A stretch of 64,000 nt of DNA, taken from contig NZ_JACVAB010000005.1 of assembly GCF_014851585.1 (NCBI RefSeq), forward strand, positions 248,001-312,000, written 5' to 3'. This DNA is from Agrobacterium sp. AGB01 (lineage in GTDB: Bacteria > Pseudomonadota > Alphaproteobacteria > Rhizobiales > Rhizobiaceae). Below, piece after piece: positions 8,660 through 16,647 of this stretch. The notes under the pieces are model-generated. The model was not told the origin of the DNA. It searched no databases and was given only the letters and a program-made list of their open reading frames with translations. Every line of letters begins with the position of its first letter. Position 1 is the stretch's first letter. Position numbers and translations under genes: made by a program.

Positions 8660-9076
8660 CACGCTCTCCCGCGCATTAAAAATAATCTGAATGCACAAAT
8701 GATTTGCGCCAGACGATCAATATTTAGGCGAGACGTGCTGCTCACTCGTTTCACGAGCTGTATATTTGATTGCATTTGTAGGAAGGGCTCCAGCATGGAA
8801 ATCGCACAGTGCAGGTCGCACTCCGGGTCTGCGGACTTGGGCCATTCCGCCTGTATGATCAAGAAAACACTGCCGTGACAGCCTCGCATTTGAAAATGTG
8901 TTTTGGTGGCGCTGTAGCCGATGTAACGCCACCTGCGCTGCGGCCACGGAGCAGGATAATCCTATCTCATGCGCACTGGATGACTGCGGGCAGCGTGGCG
9001 CCACCCTGTTTCAGCTGTAGTCATATCCAGGTTTTTCAAAATCCCGTTTCCGCAATGGGGAGAGAAAAACTGCTTC
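8660..9076. other. Intergenic region, nothing recognised
   Basis: About 420 bases with a few short frames and no ribosome-binding site, repeat or promoter that I can support. It contains the divergent promoters of the DUF1127 and peptide deformylase genes. Confidence 0.4.
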
Positions 9077-9562
9077 TTGGCAATTAATCCTAATGCGATG
9101 GAGCAAAAGCTGGCTGTAAAGAAAATAGTATCGTCACTGGACAGTGTCCTACGCCAGGTCTCTCTGCCTGTGTCAGGAGACGACGACAGCATAGGTCGGC
9201 TCGTCAGAAATATGTGTGACACAATGTGTGCTGCGGGAGGATCGGGATTGTCTGCTATCCAGATCGGTATTCTCAAGCGGGTAATTATCGTCGATCCAAC
9301 TGGCAGTGGCCTGCGGCAATCTCAGCCCTTCGTGAACCCGCAGATCATTGAGACCGCTGGTGATATGGTCACCGCGCGCGAAGCCTGCCTGTCCATCCCT
9401 GGGGTAATAATAAATGTTACGCGACCAAGTAAAGTGAGGGTCCGATATTCTCTCCTCACCGGAGAGCAGCGCGAAATCATTGCAGAGGGCGATTTGGGGA
9501 GAGGAATTCAACACGAGATTGATCACCTCAACGGAATACTAATTCTGGATCACAGAGAATGA
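9077..9562 (+). CDS. Peptide deformylase-like protein
   Basis: A 161-residue cytosolic metallohydrolase that removes the formyl group from nascent peptides. All three motifs of the family are present: GSGLSAIQ (motif 1, about 56-63, usual form GxGLAAxQ), EACLS with the metal-binding Cys104 (motif 2, usual form EGCLS) and QHEIDH with His146, Glu147 and His150 (motif 3). The first Ala of motif 1 is Ser, and the Gly of motif 2 is Ala, so this is a divergent copy, probably additional to the housekeeping def linked to fmt. The start is uncertain: TTG 9077 follows GGGGAGAG, whereas ATG 9098 has no clear ribosome-binding site. Extra deformylases sometimes serve stress responses or resistance to deformylase inhibitors. 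Confidence 0.82.
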   Translation: MAINPNAMEQKLAVKKIVSSLDSVLRQVSLPVSGDDDSIGRLVRNMCDTMCAAGGSGLSAIQIGILKRVIIVDPTGSGLRQSQPFVNPQIIETAGDMVTAREACLSIPGVIINVTRPSKVRVRYSLLTGEQREIIAEGDLGRGIQHEIDHLNGILILDHRE

Positions 9563-9726
9563 ACAACGGCGTGACCGGTCGCCGAATGTCTCGTTGTCAC
9601 CGCAACTGTCTAAATGACATGTCGCCGGGTCAAATCAACGGCTGCTCATCCGGCGTGACATCCACATGCAAAAAAGTGTGCAGCTCTTGTTCGATATCGA
9701 TATATGGAGGCTCGATACTGTTGCCT

Positions 9727-9966
9727 TCAACGGTCGTCCTGTCTGGCATTTTGACGAGCGTTTTTTGCGACCGGTGGTTTTTCCCTATGCACACGGTCGT
9801 ATTTGAACATAGTTTTAAATGACGGTTTCGGCTGGTTCGCCGAGGGTTTTGATGCCTTTGCCCGTGACTGTGTCGGGTAGGTGAGGCTGAAGGGAAAAGG
9901 CTCGAAAGCCGAGGTAGGTGCAGCGGTAATGGTAGTCAGTACGACCGTCAGAGCAGTTAACTTCAT
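9727..9966 (-). CDS. Small exported protein, unknown function
   Basis: A 79-residue protein starting at ATG 9966, which has CCGGAG 6 bases upstream. Residues 1-20 (MKLTALTVVLTTITAAPTSA) are a convincing signal peptide. The mature part is short, basic and rich in Lys, Arg, Pro and Gln, without cysteine. I do not recognise a family. It stands alone between the deformylase and the first P450. Confidence 0.5.
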   Translation of the reverse strand: MKLTALTVVLTTITAAPTSAFEPFPFSLTYPTQSRAKASKPSANQPKPSFKTMFKYDRVHREKPPVAKNARQNARQDDR

Positions 9967-10316
9967 TGTGACTCCGGTAATGATTTGTAATATCGAGATT
10001 GTCGGGAGGAACATTTTGCTCCTCAAAAAAAGCAGCACCGTTTCAGAATTCAACTGAACGGATTACGCTTGTAACGCCCGCTTTTTCACACTGTTCTTTA
10101 AGCAGATGTGTTGTCGCTCAGTTGATCGCGGACCAGAGTGACAGGAACTGTGCAACCAGCCATGGCCGCAGTCCTTATGCCTCGATCGCAAGAACTTAGT
10201 GACCAGGCACGACGGGACGTGTGGCTGGAGAACAGCGATATATGTGTCCGACGAGGCTCTCGCCGGACTTGGGAGTTCATGGAATAGCGGCACTCATAAG
10301 AGGGAGCCTAGTCCAT
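9967..10316. other. Intergenic region, nothing recognised
   Basis: About 350 bases. Overlapping short frames occur on both strands but none has a ribosome-binding site or a recognisable product. No hairpin with a T run was seen after the P450 gene that ends at 10317. Confidence 0.4.
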
Positions 10317-11492
10317 TCAGACTGGCCAGCTCACGCAGAAACAGCTTGGGACCCGGATGAAAACATGCCCATTGAAGACAGGAATATCCTCAAGCCGAAG
10401 CTTCGGCAGCCGTTGCGAAAGGACATGCAGGCATTCTTCCAGTTCGATGCGTGCTAAATGATCTGCTACGCATCGATGCGGGCCCGCACCGAAGGCCAAA
10501 TGCTCTCGAGTGGAATCCGCACGTCTGATGTCGAATATGTCAGGGCGATGGTAAACTGTCTCGTCCCTCAATGCAGATAATGTTGAGAGTATTACCAGGG
10601 CCTGCGCAGGAAGTGTTTCTCCCTGCAATTCAATTTTCTCCGTAGTCAGCCGCACCAGTCCCGCGATGCCCGGCTGGTAACGCATAGCTTCATCAACGGC
10701 TGCGGGGATGAGGTCTGGATCATCACACACCGAATTCCACTGGCTTCGATTTAAAAGGAGAAGGGAGGTTTGAGCGACAATGGACGCTCGAACAGACTCC
10801 GTTCCTCCTATGATCAGTTGAATGATCTGGATAGCAGCTTCAAGCGGTGGCACGCCTTCGGCAAAACAGGCGCTTTTGAACGCGGCAATGAATGCCTGAT
10901 CGTCGGCCCCATTTGGCTCTGCGATTTTTTGCATCAGGAAGTCGCGTAGGAAATCCATTGCCTCTGACGATCTTTTGATGTCTGCTTCGCTGGATGAAGG
11001 GCTGAAGAAACGACTGAGTTCGCGAATGTTGACCATGAAAGAACTACGTTCCTGGTCGGACACTCCCAGTAGGCCAGCCAAGGCGAGGACAGGAATTTGG
11101 TCGGCGAAATGGCTGACGAACTCGACCTCTCCGTCCTCATATACTGCGTCGATCAAACTTTCAGTGGCGTCGCGGACATGCGCTCGCAATTGCGTTGCCA
11201 CAAACATCGATAATGAGCGCGATATGAGCGAGCGACGTCTTTCATGGTGTGCACCATTCGCCGTCAACATTCCGTGACTGAAAAACTGGTGCAGACTTCC
11301 TTCAGACACCCCTCTGGAGTCGGGAATGGCCGTCTCTGTTGAAACGAGGCGCGGATCATTGCTCAACCGAATAACATCGGCATGGTGCAGCACAAAGAAG
11401 CCGCCACCTTCATATTCAACGATACGATGATTAGGCCTCTGCCGGGCAAATGCTTTGTGAGGGTCTGAGTCCAGTTCCGCTACGGTCAGCAT
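10317..11492 (-). CDS. Cytochrome P450, VirH-like group (copy 1)
   Basis: A 391-residue soluble bacterial P450 monooxygenase. ATG 11492 is preferred because GGAG lies 5 bases upstream; two earlier ATGs at 11522 lack a site. Landmarks: I-helix GGTES (229-233, with Ser233 where Thr is usual), ExxR at 268-271 (EAMR), and haem loop FGAGPHRC with axial Cys341. It opens with LTVAELDSDPHKAF, clearly alike to LTYAELNSRPHQIF of the P450 at 13981-15189, so the two are paralogues. In Agrobacterium, virH (pinF) likewise encodes two P450s, at least one of which attacks plant phenolics. A vir-box-like site lies 98 bases upstream. The redox partner is not obvious; no ferredoxin or ferredoxin reductase gene is nearby. 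Confidence 0.92.
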   Translation of the reverse strand: MLTVAELDSDPHKAFARQRPNHRIVEYEGGGFFVLHHADVIRLSNDPRLVSTETAIPDSRGVSEGSLHQFFSHGMLTANGAHHERRRSLISRSLSMFVATQLRAHVRDATESLIDAVYEDGEVEFVSHFADQIPVLALAGLLGVSDQERSSFMVNIRELSRFFSPSSSEADIKRSSEAMDFLRDFLMQKIAEPNGADDQAFIAAFKSACFAEGVPPLEAAIQIIQLIIGGTESVRASIVAQTSLLLLNRSQWNSVCDDPDLIPAAVDEAMRYQPGIAGLVRLTTEKIELQGETLPAQALVILSTLSALRDETVYHRPDIFDIRRADSTREHLAFGAGPHRCVADHLARIELEECLHVLSQRLPKLRLEDIPVFNGHVFIRVPSCFCVSWPV

Positions 11493-11589
11493 AATATCTC
11501 CATGTGTGATGTAATTCATCATGAGGTGTCACGAATAATACCTGGATTATCATATTTATCAAATTTGCCGATATTGCTAATTTTTTTGT

Positions 11590-11601
11590 GTTTCAAATGT
11601 A
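11590..11601 (-). promoter_or_regulatory. vir-box-like dodecamer upstream of P450 copy 1
   Basis: On the minus strand the sequence is TACATTTGAAAC, matching 11 of 12 positions of the VirG-binding vir box TNCAATTGAAAY. It is 98 bases upstream of the P450 start and in the same orientation as the gene. Binding by the VirG-like protein at 23863-24603 is inference. Confidence 0.4.
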
Positions 11602-11698
11602 ACCCGGGTCGGCCAGTTGCCAGATAAGCTTGGCGAAGACCGAGCAAGGACTGACGGTCTCAAGAGGCGCTCATGAGGCTGCATGCTTTATCCACGCG

Positions 11699-11724
11699 AA
11701 AAAAAAGCCTGGTTGCCCAGGCTT
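11699..11724 (-). terminator. Rho-independent terminator, minus strand
   Basis: Read on the minus strand, AAGCCTGG-GCAA-CCAGGCTT forms an 8-bp stem followed by a run of T residues (11699-11704 complement). It is about 65 bases beyond the stop of a small minus-strand frame at 11788, and supports transcription from that side. There is no T run on the plus strand. Confidence 0.75.
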
Positions 11725-12046
11725 AAGTTCGAGGTATAACCTCTAGGGGAACAGGATCACTGGATGTCTATACAGATCACCTGATGCTCAATTACGTTTG
11801 CGAGGCGCTTGAAGCAAACGTTTAGTAGCTTCAAGTGTAACCTTCCTGTTGTATATGTAAGCGTCGTCTTGCCGACGCTTCAGTCTTCGATGCGCTGCTG
11901 CCACCAAAATGGGGCGAGGGTGCATGAGAATGCCAGTTGCGGGCAAGCTGATCAGCGTTAATAGGTGCTTTGAGCCGCTTAAATACATGCCCTATAAGGC
12001 AATGTTGGAAATGGACCGATCTCAGCCAGCCCATTTATTGTAGGGG
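11725..12046. other. Transcribed region with possible small gene
   Basis: Between the cupin gene and the terminator at 11699-11724, all reading toward the terminator on the minus strand. The only candidate product is the small frame 11788-11988. A non-coding RNA or a long 3' end of the cupin message are alternatives. Immediately left, 11493-11698 holds the P450 promoter and the vir-box-like site. Confidence 0.35.
11788..11988 (-). CDS. Possible small basic protein
   Basis: A frame of 66 codons; an internal ATG at 11925 would give 45 residues (MHPRPILVAAAHRRLKRR...). The C-terminal part is strongly basic, with alternating hydrophobic residues and no signal sequence. Neither start has a strong ribosome-binding site. 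The main support is a good terminator about 65 bases downstream on the same strand. I do not recognise a family, and it may be non-coding. Confidence 0.3.
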   Translation of the reverse strand: MYLSGSKHLLTLISLPATGILMHPRPILVAAAHRRLKRRQDDAYIYNRKVTLEATKRLLQAPRKRN

Positions 12047-12547
12047 TCATCGACTTGGACGAGGTGACATAACAGAATAAATGTTATCGAAAGGTGGTGG
12101 CCCAACAATCGTCGAGCCGCCATTTTCGGCTGACTCAGCGATCGCTGATAGATCGCCACCCTCTAGGGAGCCGATGAGCCTGAATGCCTGTTCCATATGT
12201 CCCGGGGAAAAAATGATCAACATTCTGGCAGGATTGTCTGACAGATTACACCATGCGTGATGTGCGCCGCGCTTGACTGTTGCAGAGTCCCCCGCTGACA
12301 ATGTCACACTCTGGTTACCATTTGTAAGGTGAATACTGCCTTCAAGAACAATGAAGTGCTCCTCCTCGTTGGCATGAGTGTGAACGGGTACACCGTTACG
12401 TGACTCCGCAGTGACTTCGATCATCGTGTACAGGCCTCCGGTAACCGCGACAGAGGTACGGATCGTGAACCGTTCACCGGGGGTGACCTCCCACCATTCA
12501 CTGTCGTCCCCAGGGCACTTGTTTACCATTTTTACCGACGTATCCAT
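12047..12547 (-). CDS. Cupin-domain protein
   Basis: A 166-residue protein starting at ATG 12547, with AAAGGAAA just upstream; longer N-terminal extensions lack a site. The central part is a single cupin barrel: motif 1 VPVHTHANEEEHFIVLEG supplies the metal ligands His, His, Glu and a later His, and motif 2 AGDSATVKRGAHHAWCNLS holds the last His. This arrangement is typical of quercetin-dioxygenase-like or metal-binding cupins acting on small aromatic or other oxygenated compounds. No signal peptide. The gene lies between the two P450s and has a vir-box-like site about 100 bases upstream, so a role in phenolic metabolism is plausible but unproven. Confidence 0.8.
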   Translation of the reverse strand: MDTSVKMVNKCPGDDSEWWEVTPGERFTIRTSVAVTGGLYTMIEVTAESRNGVPVHTHANEEEHFIVLEGSIHLTNGNQSVTLSAGDSATVKRGAHHAWCNLSDNPARMLIIFSPGHMEQAFRLIGSLEGGDLSAIAESAENGGSTIVGPPPFDNIYSVMSPRPSR

Positions 12548-12645
12548 TCGAATTTCCTTTCGAGTATTGCATGACACTGCGTCACGCTCATTCCGGTGTT
12601 GAAAGGTCGGCATTGCGTTCCGGTTACAAAACTTGCCCATAACGT

Positions 12646-12657
12646 TTCCATTGAAAT
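12646..12657 (+). promoter_or_regulatory. vir-box-like dodecamer upstream of cupin gene
   Basis: TTCCATTGAAAT matches TNCAATTGAAAY at 11 of 12 positions. It is about 100 bases upstream of the cupin start, but in the opposite orientation to that gene. It could equally be read toward the hydrolase at 12960. Function is inferred only from similarity to the VirG binding site. Confidence 0.35.
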
Positions 12658-12917
12658 CGGTTGCAAAGGTATGTGACCGTTGACTGTGGCCGCGAATGTA
12701 CTGTTACGGCCTCAGCGACACCGTATCGGGTGTCCTTGAATGTAGTGTCGATTGCTGCCGCTACAGATCAGGCGACCATTCGAAAAATAATGCGTGAGTG
12801 CCGCTTTTGTTTGAAATCGTTTCCTGAGAACCTTTGGCTGGAGCGGCAACGCGAACCAATTCACACAGTTCTCGAAAAAAGGAGTTGACTGAGATGGCGA
12901 TGTCTGGTTTTATATAG

Positions 12918-12943
12918 TTATCGCGATAATAGTTATCGCATAA
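12918..12943 (+). promoter_or_regulatory. Palindromic operator TTATCGCGATAA plus half-like repeat
   Basis: TTATCGCGATAA (12918-12929) is a perfect 12-bp palindrome, followed after three bases by TTATCGCATAA (12933-12943), an imperfect second copy. They lie directly downstream of TTGACT (12885-12890) and a TATATA box, so a bound protein would cover the transcription start of the hydrolase gene. The core TATCGCGATA also occurs 52 bases upstream of the OhrR/MarR-type gene at 33861-34328, which suggests that regulator as the ligand (inference). Confidence 0.6.
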
Positions 12944-12959
12944 CAACGGAGTGATGCAG

Positions 12960-13736
12960 ATGACCGACAACAAATTCCTCACAGCTGCCGCCGCTATCGC
13001 TATCGCCGCCGCAGGACATGCAACTTCAGTATCAGCAGCCCAGCCCGTCAAGAATGTCGTCCTCGTCCACGGTGCATTCGCAGACGGTTCGGGATGGCGC
13101 GGCGTTTACGATCAACTCACCCAGCGTGGCTACAAGGTAACGATTGTCCAGAACCCCCTGACTTCTCTTGACGACGATGTTGCCGCGACAAACCGCGCAC
13201 TCGACCGTCAGGACGGCCCAACCATTCTTGTCGGTCACTCCTGGGGCGGTACCGTCATCACGGAGGCAGGCATTCACGCCAATGTCGCTGGCCTGGTGTA
13301 TGTGTCGGCCCTGTCTCCAGATGCTGGTGAAACGACCGGCCAGCAATATGAGGGTTTTGCCCCAGCCTCCGAATTTGTGATCGACAAGGCCGATGACGGC
13401 TTCGGTTTTGTCAGCCCCGAGAAATTCAAAGCCGGGTTTGCCCATGATGTCAGTGATGAAGATGCTGCCTTCATGCGAGACTCCCAGGTTCCTATCAATC
13501 TGGAGGTGTTCGGCACAAAGCTCAAAAATGCTGCCTGGCGCACCAAGCCCAGCTGGGCTGTCATTGCCACAGAAGACAAGGCCTTTGATCAGGCGATGCT
13601 CATTCACATGGCTGAGCGGATCAAGGCGAAGATTACCAAGGTCTCAGCCAGCCATGCGCTGTTCATGACACAGCCAAAGGTTGTCGCAGACACGATCGAT
13701 GAGGCCGCCAAGACAATCCAGAACAAAGCCAACTGA
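12960..13736 (+). CDS. Exported alpha/beta hydrolase, copy A
   Basis: A 258-residue protein with a signal peptide (about 1-26, ending ...ATSVSA) and an alpha/beta hydrolase fold. The oxyanion region VVLVHGAFADGSGW is followed by the nucleophile elbow GHSWGG (Ser in the middle) and a C-terminal SHALF that supplies the catalytic His. It belongs to a family of small esterase-like hydrolases with no settled substrate. ATG 12960 is chosen because ACGGAG lies 8-9 bases upstream; GTG 12951 and ATG 12954 are too close to it. The gene is nearly identical to that at 29173-29949. Palindromic sites at the promoter imply repression by a MarR-type protein. Confidence 0.88.
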   Translation: MTDNKFLTAAAAIAIAAAGHATSVSAAQPVKNVVLVHGAFADGSGWRGVYDQLTQRGYKVTIVQNPLTSLDDDVAATNRALDRQDGPTILVGHSWGGTVITEAGIHANVAGLVYVSALSPDAGETTGQQYEGFAPASEFVIDKADDGFGFVSPEKFKAGFAHDVSDEDAAFMRDSQVPINLEVFGTKLKNAAWRTKPSWAVIATEDKAFDQAMLIHMAERIKAKITKVSASHALFMTQPKVVADTIDEAAKTIQNKAN

Positions 13737-13767
13737 CAACAACAAAGCAAACTGACAACAGAAACGT

Positions 13768-13795
13768 CAAGCGAGTGCAAAAATGCACTCGCTTG
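13768..13795 (+). terminator. 3' hairpin of hydrolase copy A
   Basis: CAAGCGAGTGCA-AAAA-TGCACTCGCTTG is a perfect 12-bp stem with a 4-base loop, 31 bases after the hydrolase stop. There is no T run after it, so it is either a hairpin-only terminator or a 3' stabiliser. It is conserved in copy B. Confidence 0.6.
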
Positions 13796-13980
13796 AAAAC
13801 ACCAATGCATTTTCCAGACTGACGCTCTCCACGATCGATGATCTGCCACCGGCAAGCTGAGCTCGAGCCAAGGTCAGCGTAATGAACTCATGTCAAATGC
13901 AATAGATTCAGGCGTCCTTGTAATGATCAGAAAGTACTGCCGGATCAGAAGGGTGGCCCCTCTCATCCAAGGATCTACAT

Positions 13981-15189
13981 TTGACATATTATTCGATGAT
14001 GCCAACTCCGCCAGTCCTTACATACGCCGAGCTTAACTCCCGACCCCACCAAATCTTTGCAGAATATCGTGCAAACATGCCGTTCCTGAAGCGGGAGGAT
14101 GGAGCATATCTCCTTTTGCGCGGGGAAGATGTTCAGCGTTTCGTCAAGGACCCACGCACCAAACAGATTGAAACTGAATATTTGAGCGCTCGTGGAATAA
14201 CCAGTGGACCGATTCTGGAGTTTCTGTCGAAAAGCATGTTGTTTTCGAATGGTGACGTACATCGCCGACGACGTCAGCCAATGACCAAGTGTTTTTCTTT
14301 CCGAATGATGGAGGCCCTACGGCCCAAAGTACGAGCTTTGGCAGGAAATCTGCTATCCAAACATTTGCGCGAAGATGGATTGAAATTGCGCGATGAATTC
14401 GCGGCTCAAATACCCGCTATCACAATTGCTGCGATACTTGGGATTCCCGCGTCGGATGTCCAGCATTTCACCGCATTGGTTTATCAGGTGTCCAGGGTGC
14501 TGACCACGTCTTGGACTGACCAGGACGTACCGGAAATGGAAGCGGCAACTGCCATTTTCATATCGTATTGCGAAGAGTTGATCGCGGAACGCCGCAAGTC
14601 GCCGAACGACGATTTTATTTCCGAATACGTTGCTAACGTGGATAGAGAGGGCGAGCTTTCACCTTCTGAGGCAGTCATGCAACTCGCTAGCGTGATCTTG
14701 GGTGGAACAGATACCACACGTGCGGCAATCGTGATTCAAACCGGATTGTTGCTTGGACAATCCGACATCTGGCTGCGATTGAAGGAGGATCGCCGCCTTA
14801 TTGTACCTGCTGTTGCAGAGTGCTTGCGACTGGAGCCCGCTGTGGGATCGATCCCACGCCTCGCAGTGGAGGATATAGAAATTGCCGGCCACGTAATACC
14901 GCGTGGAAGCATGCTTATCTTGTCCACCATGTCAGCTCTGCGTGATCCCTGCGTCTTTCCTGAGCCGGATGTGTTTTCACTCGAGCGCAATCGACCACGA
15001 TGGCATCCTGTTTATGGCGACGGCGAGCATCGTTGCCTTGGACAAGCCTTAGCGCAAATAGAACTGGAAGAAGCATTGGGTGCCTTACTCGATTGCATGC
15101 AGGAGTTGCGCTTGGGGGATGCGTCGTTGCGCGTCAGTGGACATGCAGGCATCAGAAACGTTGACGAATTGATTGTCAGCCCCGCTTAA
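13981..15189 (+). CDS. Cytochrome P450, CYP103/VirH-like (copy 2)
   Basis: A 402-residue soluble P450. Landmarks: I-helix GGTDTT (241-246), ExxR at 280-283 (ECLR) and haem loop YGDGEHRC with axial Cys352. From memory it resembles Agrobacterium VirH1/PinF1 (CYP103) over long stretches, including DPRTKQIETE (57-66), SMLFSNG (85-91) and SFRMMEALRP (106-115). VirH proteins oxidise plant phenolics such as ferulate; the same role is inferred. TTG 13981 follows AAGGA by 7 bases, while ATG 13996 lacks a site, so the TTG start is used with some doubt. A weak vir-box-like match (10 of 12, minus strand, 13890-13901) lies about 80 bases upstream. Confidence 0.92.
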   Translation: MTYYSMMPTPPVLTYAELNSRPHQIFAEYRANMPFLKREDGAYLLLRGEDVQRFVKDPRTKQIETEYLSARGITSGPILEFLSKSMLFSNGDVHRRRRQPMTKCFSFRMMEALRPKVRALAGNLLSKHLREDGLKLRDEFAAQIPAITIAAILGIPASDVQHFTALVYQVSRVLTTSWTDQDVPEMEAATAIFISYCEELIAERRKSPNDDFISEYVANVDREGELSPSEAVMQLASVILGGTDTTRAAIVIQTGLLLGQSDIWLRLKEDRRLIVPAVAECLRLEPAVGSIPRLAVEDIEIAGHVIPRGSMLILSTMSALRDPCVFPEPDVFSLERNRPRWHPVYGDGEHRCLGQALAQIELEEALGALLDCMQELRLGDASLRVSGHAGIRNVDELIVSPA

Positions 15190-15193
15190 AGCA

Positions 15194-15203
15194 TATCGCG
15201 ATA
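15194..15203 (+). promoter_or_regulatory. TATCGCGATA palindrome downstream of P450 copy 2
   Basis: The 10-bp palindrome, in the context ATATCGCGATAA, starts 5 bases after the P450 stop and lies 236 bases before the DUF1127 gene at 15440. It is the same core as the operators of both hydrolase copies and the OhrR/MarR-type gene. It could control the DUF1127 gene or be a stray site. Confidence 0.4.
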
Positions 15204-15439
15204 AAGTTGAGTAGGATCAACACTGTGAAGACAGGCGCACTTTCTGCAAGTGCGCCTGTCCTGTTTTCAAGGACGTCCACAATACACGTTCAAAAGACGG
15301 CGCTTTGCGTCAAATCAAGCGCAAATTGTTCGGCGGCACATGCGATTACGTCTGTAATCGAGTTGTCTGATATCGCAATCTTGCAACAAATACAGATGGG
15401 CAATGTCAAGCGATCAAAACCGCTTGGAGCGCCCTATTG

Positions 15440-15988
15440 ATGAATACGAACTCTCGCAACGAATCACTGTACGGCTGCAGATCTATTTGGTCTCACCGTG
15501 CAAAACGACTGACGCAGACTCTTACAGCACCACTGTCTTGGTGGAATTTTCAGCGCAAAATTCGCCGTCAAATCGAGCAGTTGCGGTTACTCGATGACCA
15601 TATTCTTCGCGACTTGGGCATGAGCCGTCAAGAAGTTAGCTGTCTCGGCCTGCCTTTAGAAGATGTCGGGAAAGTGAGGCGTGTTGACCACCCTTGGCTG
15701 GTTGAACGGCAAAATAGAGAGAGACGCTCTTTTTCAGAAGACGATTTCTCCTGTGTCGGCCACGAGACGGGCTTGGTTGGGTCGGTTCGTACTAACGAGC
15801 GTGCTGGAAGTCATAGCGACCAGCATTTAGACCCCGCTCACGTGTCTCGTCCGTCGCTCTGTTTCCGTTTCTTTTCCCTTTTTGGCCCGGCAGCCTGTCT
15901 GGTTTATCCCGTGTCTGTCTCTGCGCGAGATGCAGATGAACGGGGCGGCGAAAATTCCTCCATTTCGCGGCGACAAGGTCGTGAATAG
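15440..15988 (+). CDS. DUF1127-domain protein with long C-terminal extension
   Basis: A 182-residue frame starting at ATG 15440, with TTGGAG 10 bases upstream. Residues about 33-72 (WWNFQRKIRRQIEQLRLLDDHILRDLGMSRQEV) are a DUF1127 domain. Members are normally 45-80 residues long; here the frame runs on for about 100 further residues that look unstructured and match nothing I know. The extension may come from loss of the original stop, or may be genuine. The small RNA-turnover role shown for some relatives is only a possibility here. Gene order puts it between P450 copy 2 and a c-type cytochrome. Confidence 0.6.
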   Translation: MNTNSRNESLYGCRSIWSHRAKRLTQTLTAPLSWWNFQRKIRRQIEQLRLLDDHILRDLGMSRQEVSCLGLPLEDVGKVRRVDHPWLVERQNRERRSFSEDDFSCVGHETGLVGSVRTNERAGSHSDQHLDPAHVSRPSLCFRFFSLFGPAACLVYPVSVSARDADERGGENSSISRRQGRE

Positions 15989-16101
15989 GCGGTTGTCCGA
16001 TTTATCCATCCCAAGCGGCTAGCGCCCCGCCAGCCACAACGCCTCACTGGCTGTGTTTTTCAACCAGCACTTTGATCCATATGACAAGAGATATCAAACC
16101 G

Positions 16102-16647
16102 ATGAAATTACCCAGCTTCTTCACCTTTTTCAGCTCTTGCGCCAGCGTGTGCGTGCTAACGACATGTTTTGCGGGGATTGCTGGAGCGACAGACAAACTA
16201 AACCAGCAGTTGGTGAGCCGTGGTTACTATCTCTCTCAGCTTGGTAATTGCGAGCACTGTCATACGCCCGGGCATTTTCTAGGTAAACGTGATCAAAGCA
16301 AAACACTGTCTGGGTCCGACGTTGGTTTCTGGGACCCCAATCTCGGCACTGTGATCGGCCCTAACATAACACCTGATGATGAGACGGGGATCGGTACCTG
16401 GACCCCACAGGACATTAGATTGGCCCTTACAACAGGGGAGCGTCCCGATGGCCGACTTCTGTCTCCGGTCATGCCGTGGGCTGATTTAGCTCAACTGCAA
16501 GAACCCGATATTCTCGCGCTTGTGGAATATCTGAAATCTCTCAAGCCGGTGAAAAACAAGGTGCCCGGGCCATTTGGTCGCGCGGAGGCAGTTCCCGTTC
16601 ACACGCTGCGGTTGGTGCCTCCTGATAAAGTAAAGCAACAGCAGTGA
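16102..16647 (+). CDS. Exported c-type cytochrome
   Basis: A 181-residue periplasmic mono-haem cytochrome c. The signal peptide ends near ...FAGIAGA. The haem site is CEHCH, and the likely axial methionine is in SPVMPW. The sequence NITPDDETGIGTWTPQD is characteristic of the cytochrome subunits that accept electrons from membrane-linked sugar, alcohol or aldehyde dehydrogenases. ATG 16102 gives the cleanest signal peptide; ATG 16081 in the same frame is possible. A natural partner in this window would be the GMC oxidoreductase at 30169-31770 or the di-haem protein at 19560-20588, but neither is adjacent. Confidence 0.85.
   Translation: MKLPSFFTFFSSCASVCVLTTCFAGIAGATDKLNQQLVSRGYYLSQLGNCEHCHTPGHFLGKRDQSKTLSGSDVGFWDPNLGTVIGPNITPDDETGIGTWTPQDIRLALTTGERPDGRLLSPVMPWADLAQLQEPDILALVEYLKSLKPVKNKVPGPFGRAEAVPVHTLRLVPPDKVKQQQ

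Larger units (their letters stand above)
12548..12959. other. Divergent regulatory region (cupin / hydrolase)
   Basis: No gene. It contains the vir-box-like site at 12646-12657, the left end of the 950-bp repeat at 12870, a promoter-like TTGACT (12885-12890) and the palindromic operator at 12918-12943. Confidence 0.6.
12870..13819 (+). repeat. 950-bp direct repeat, copy A
   Basis: This segment recurs at 29082-30032 in the same orientation with only about ten base differences, one extra A in the left A-run of copy B, and sharp ends: TCTCGAAAAAA at the left and TTTTCCAGAC at the right. It comprises a promoter, a palindromic operator, a complete alpha/beta hydrolase gene and a 3' hairpin. No transposase or terminal inverted repeat is present. 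The distance from copy A to copy B is 16.2 kb, and the pair brackets the VirA/VirG-like genes. Confidence 0.95.

Noticed and set aside
9559..9822. 87-codon frame overlapping the deformylase stop (ATGA)
   Set aside because: Looks coupled by position, but the product is cysteine-rich without pattern, and it overlaps the better-supported exported protein at 9727-9966.
13032..13607. 191-codon antisense frame in both copies of the hydrolase gene
   Set aside because: Shadow of a real gene on the other strand, duplicated only because the gene is.
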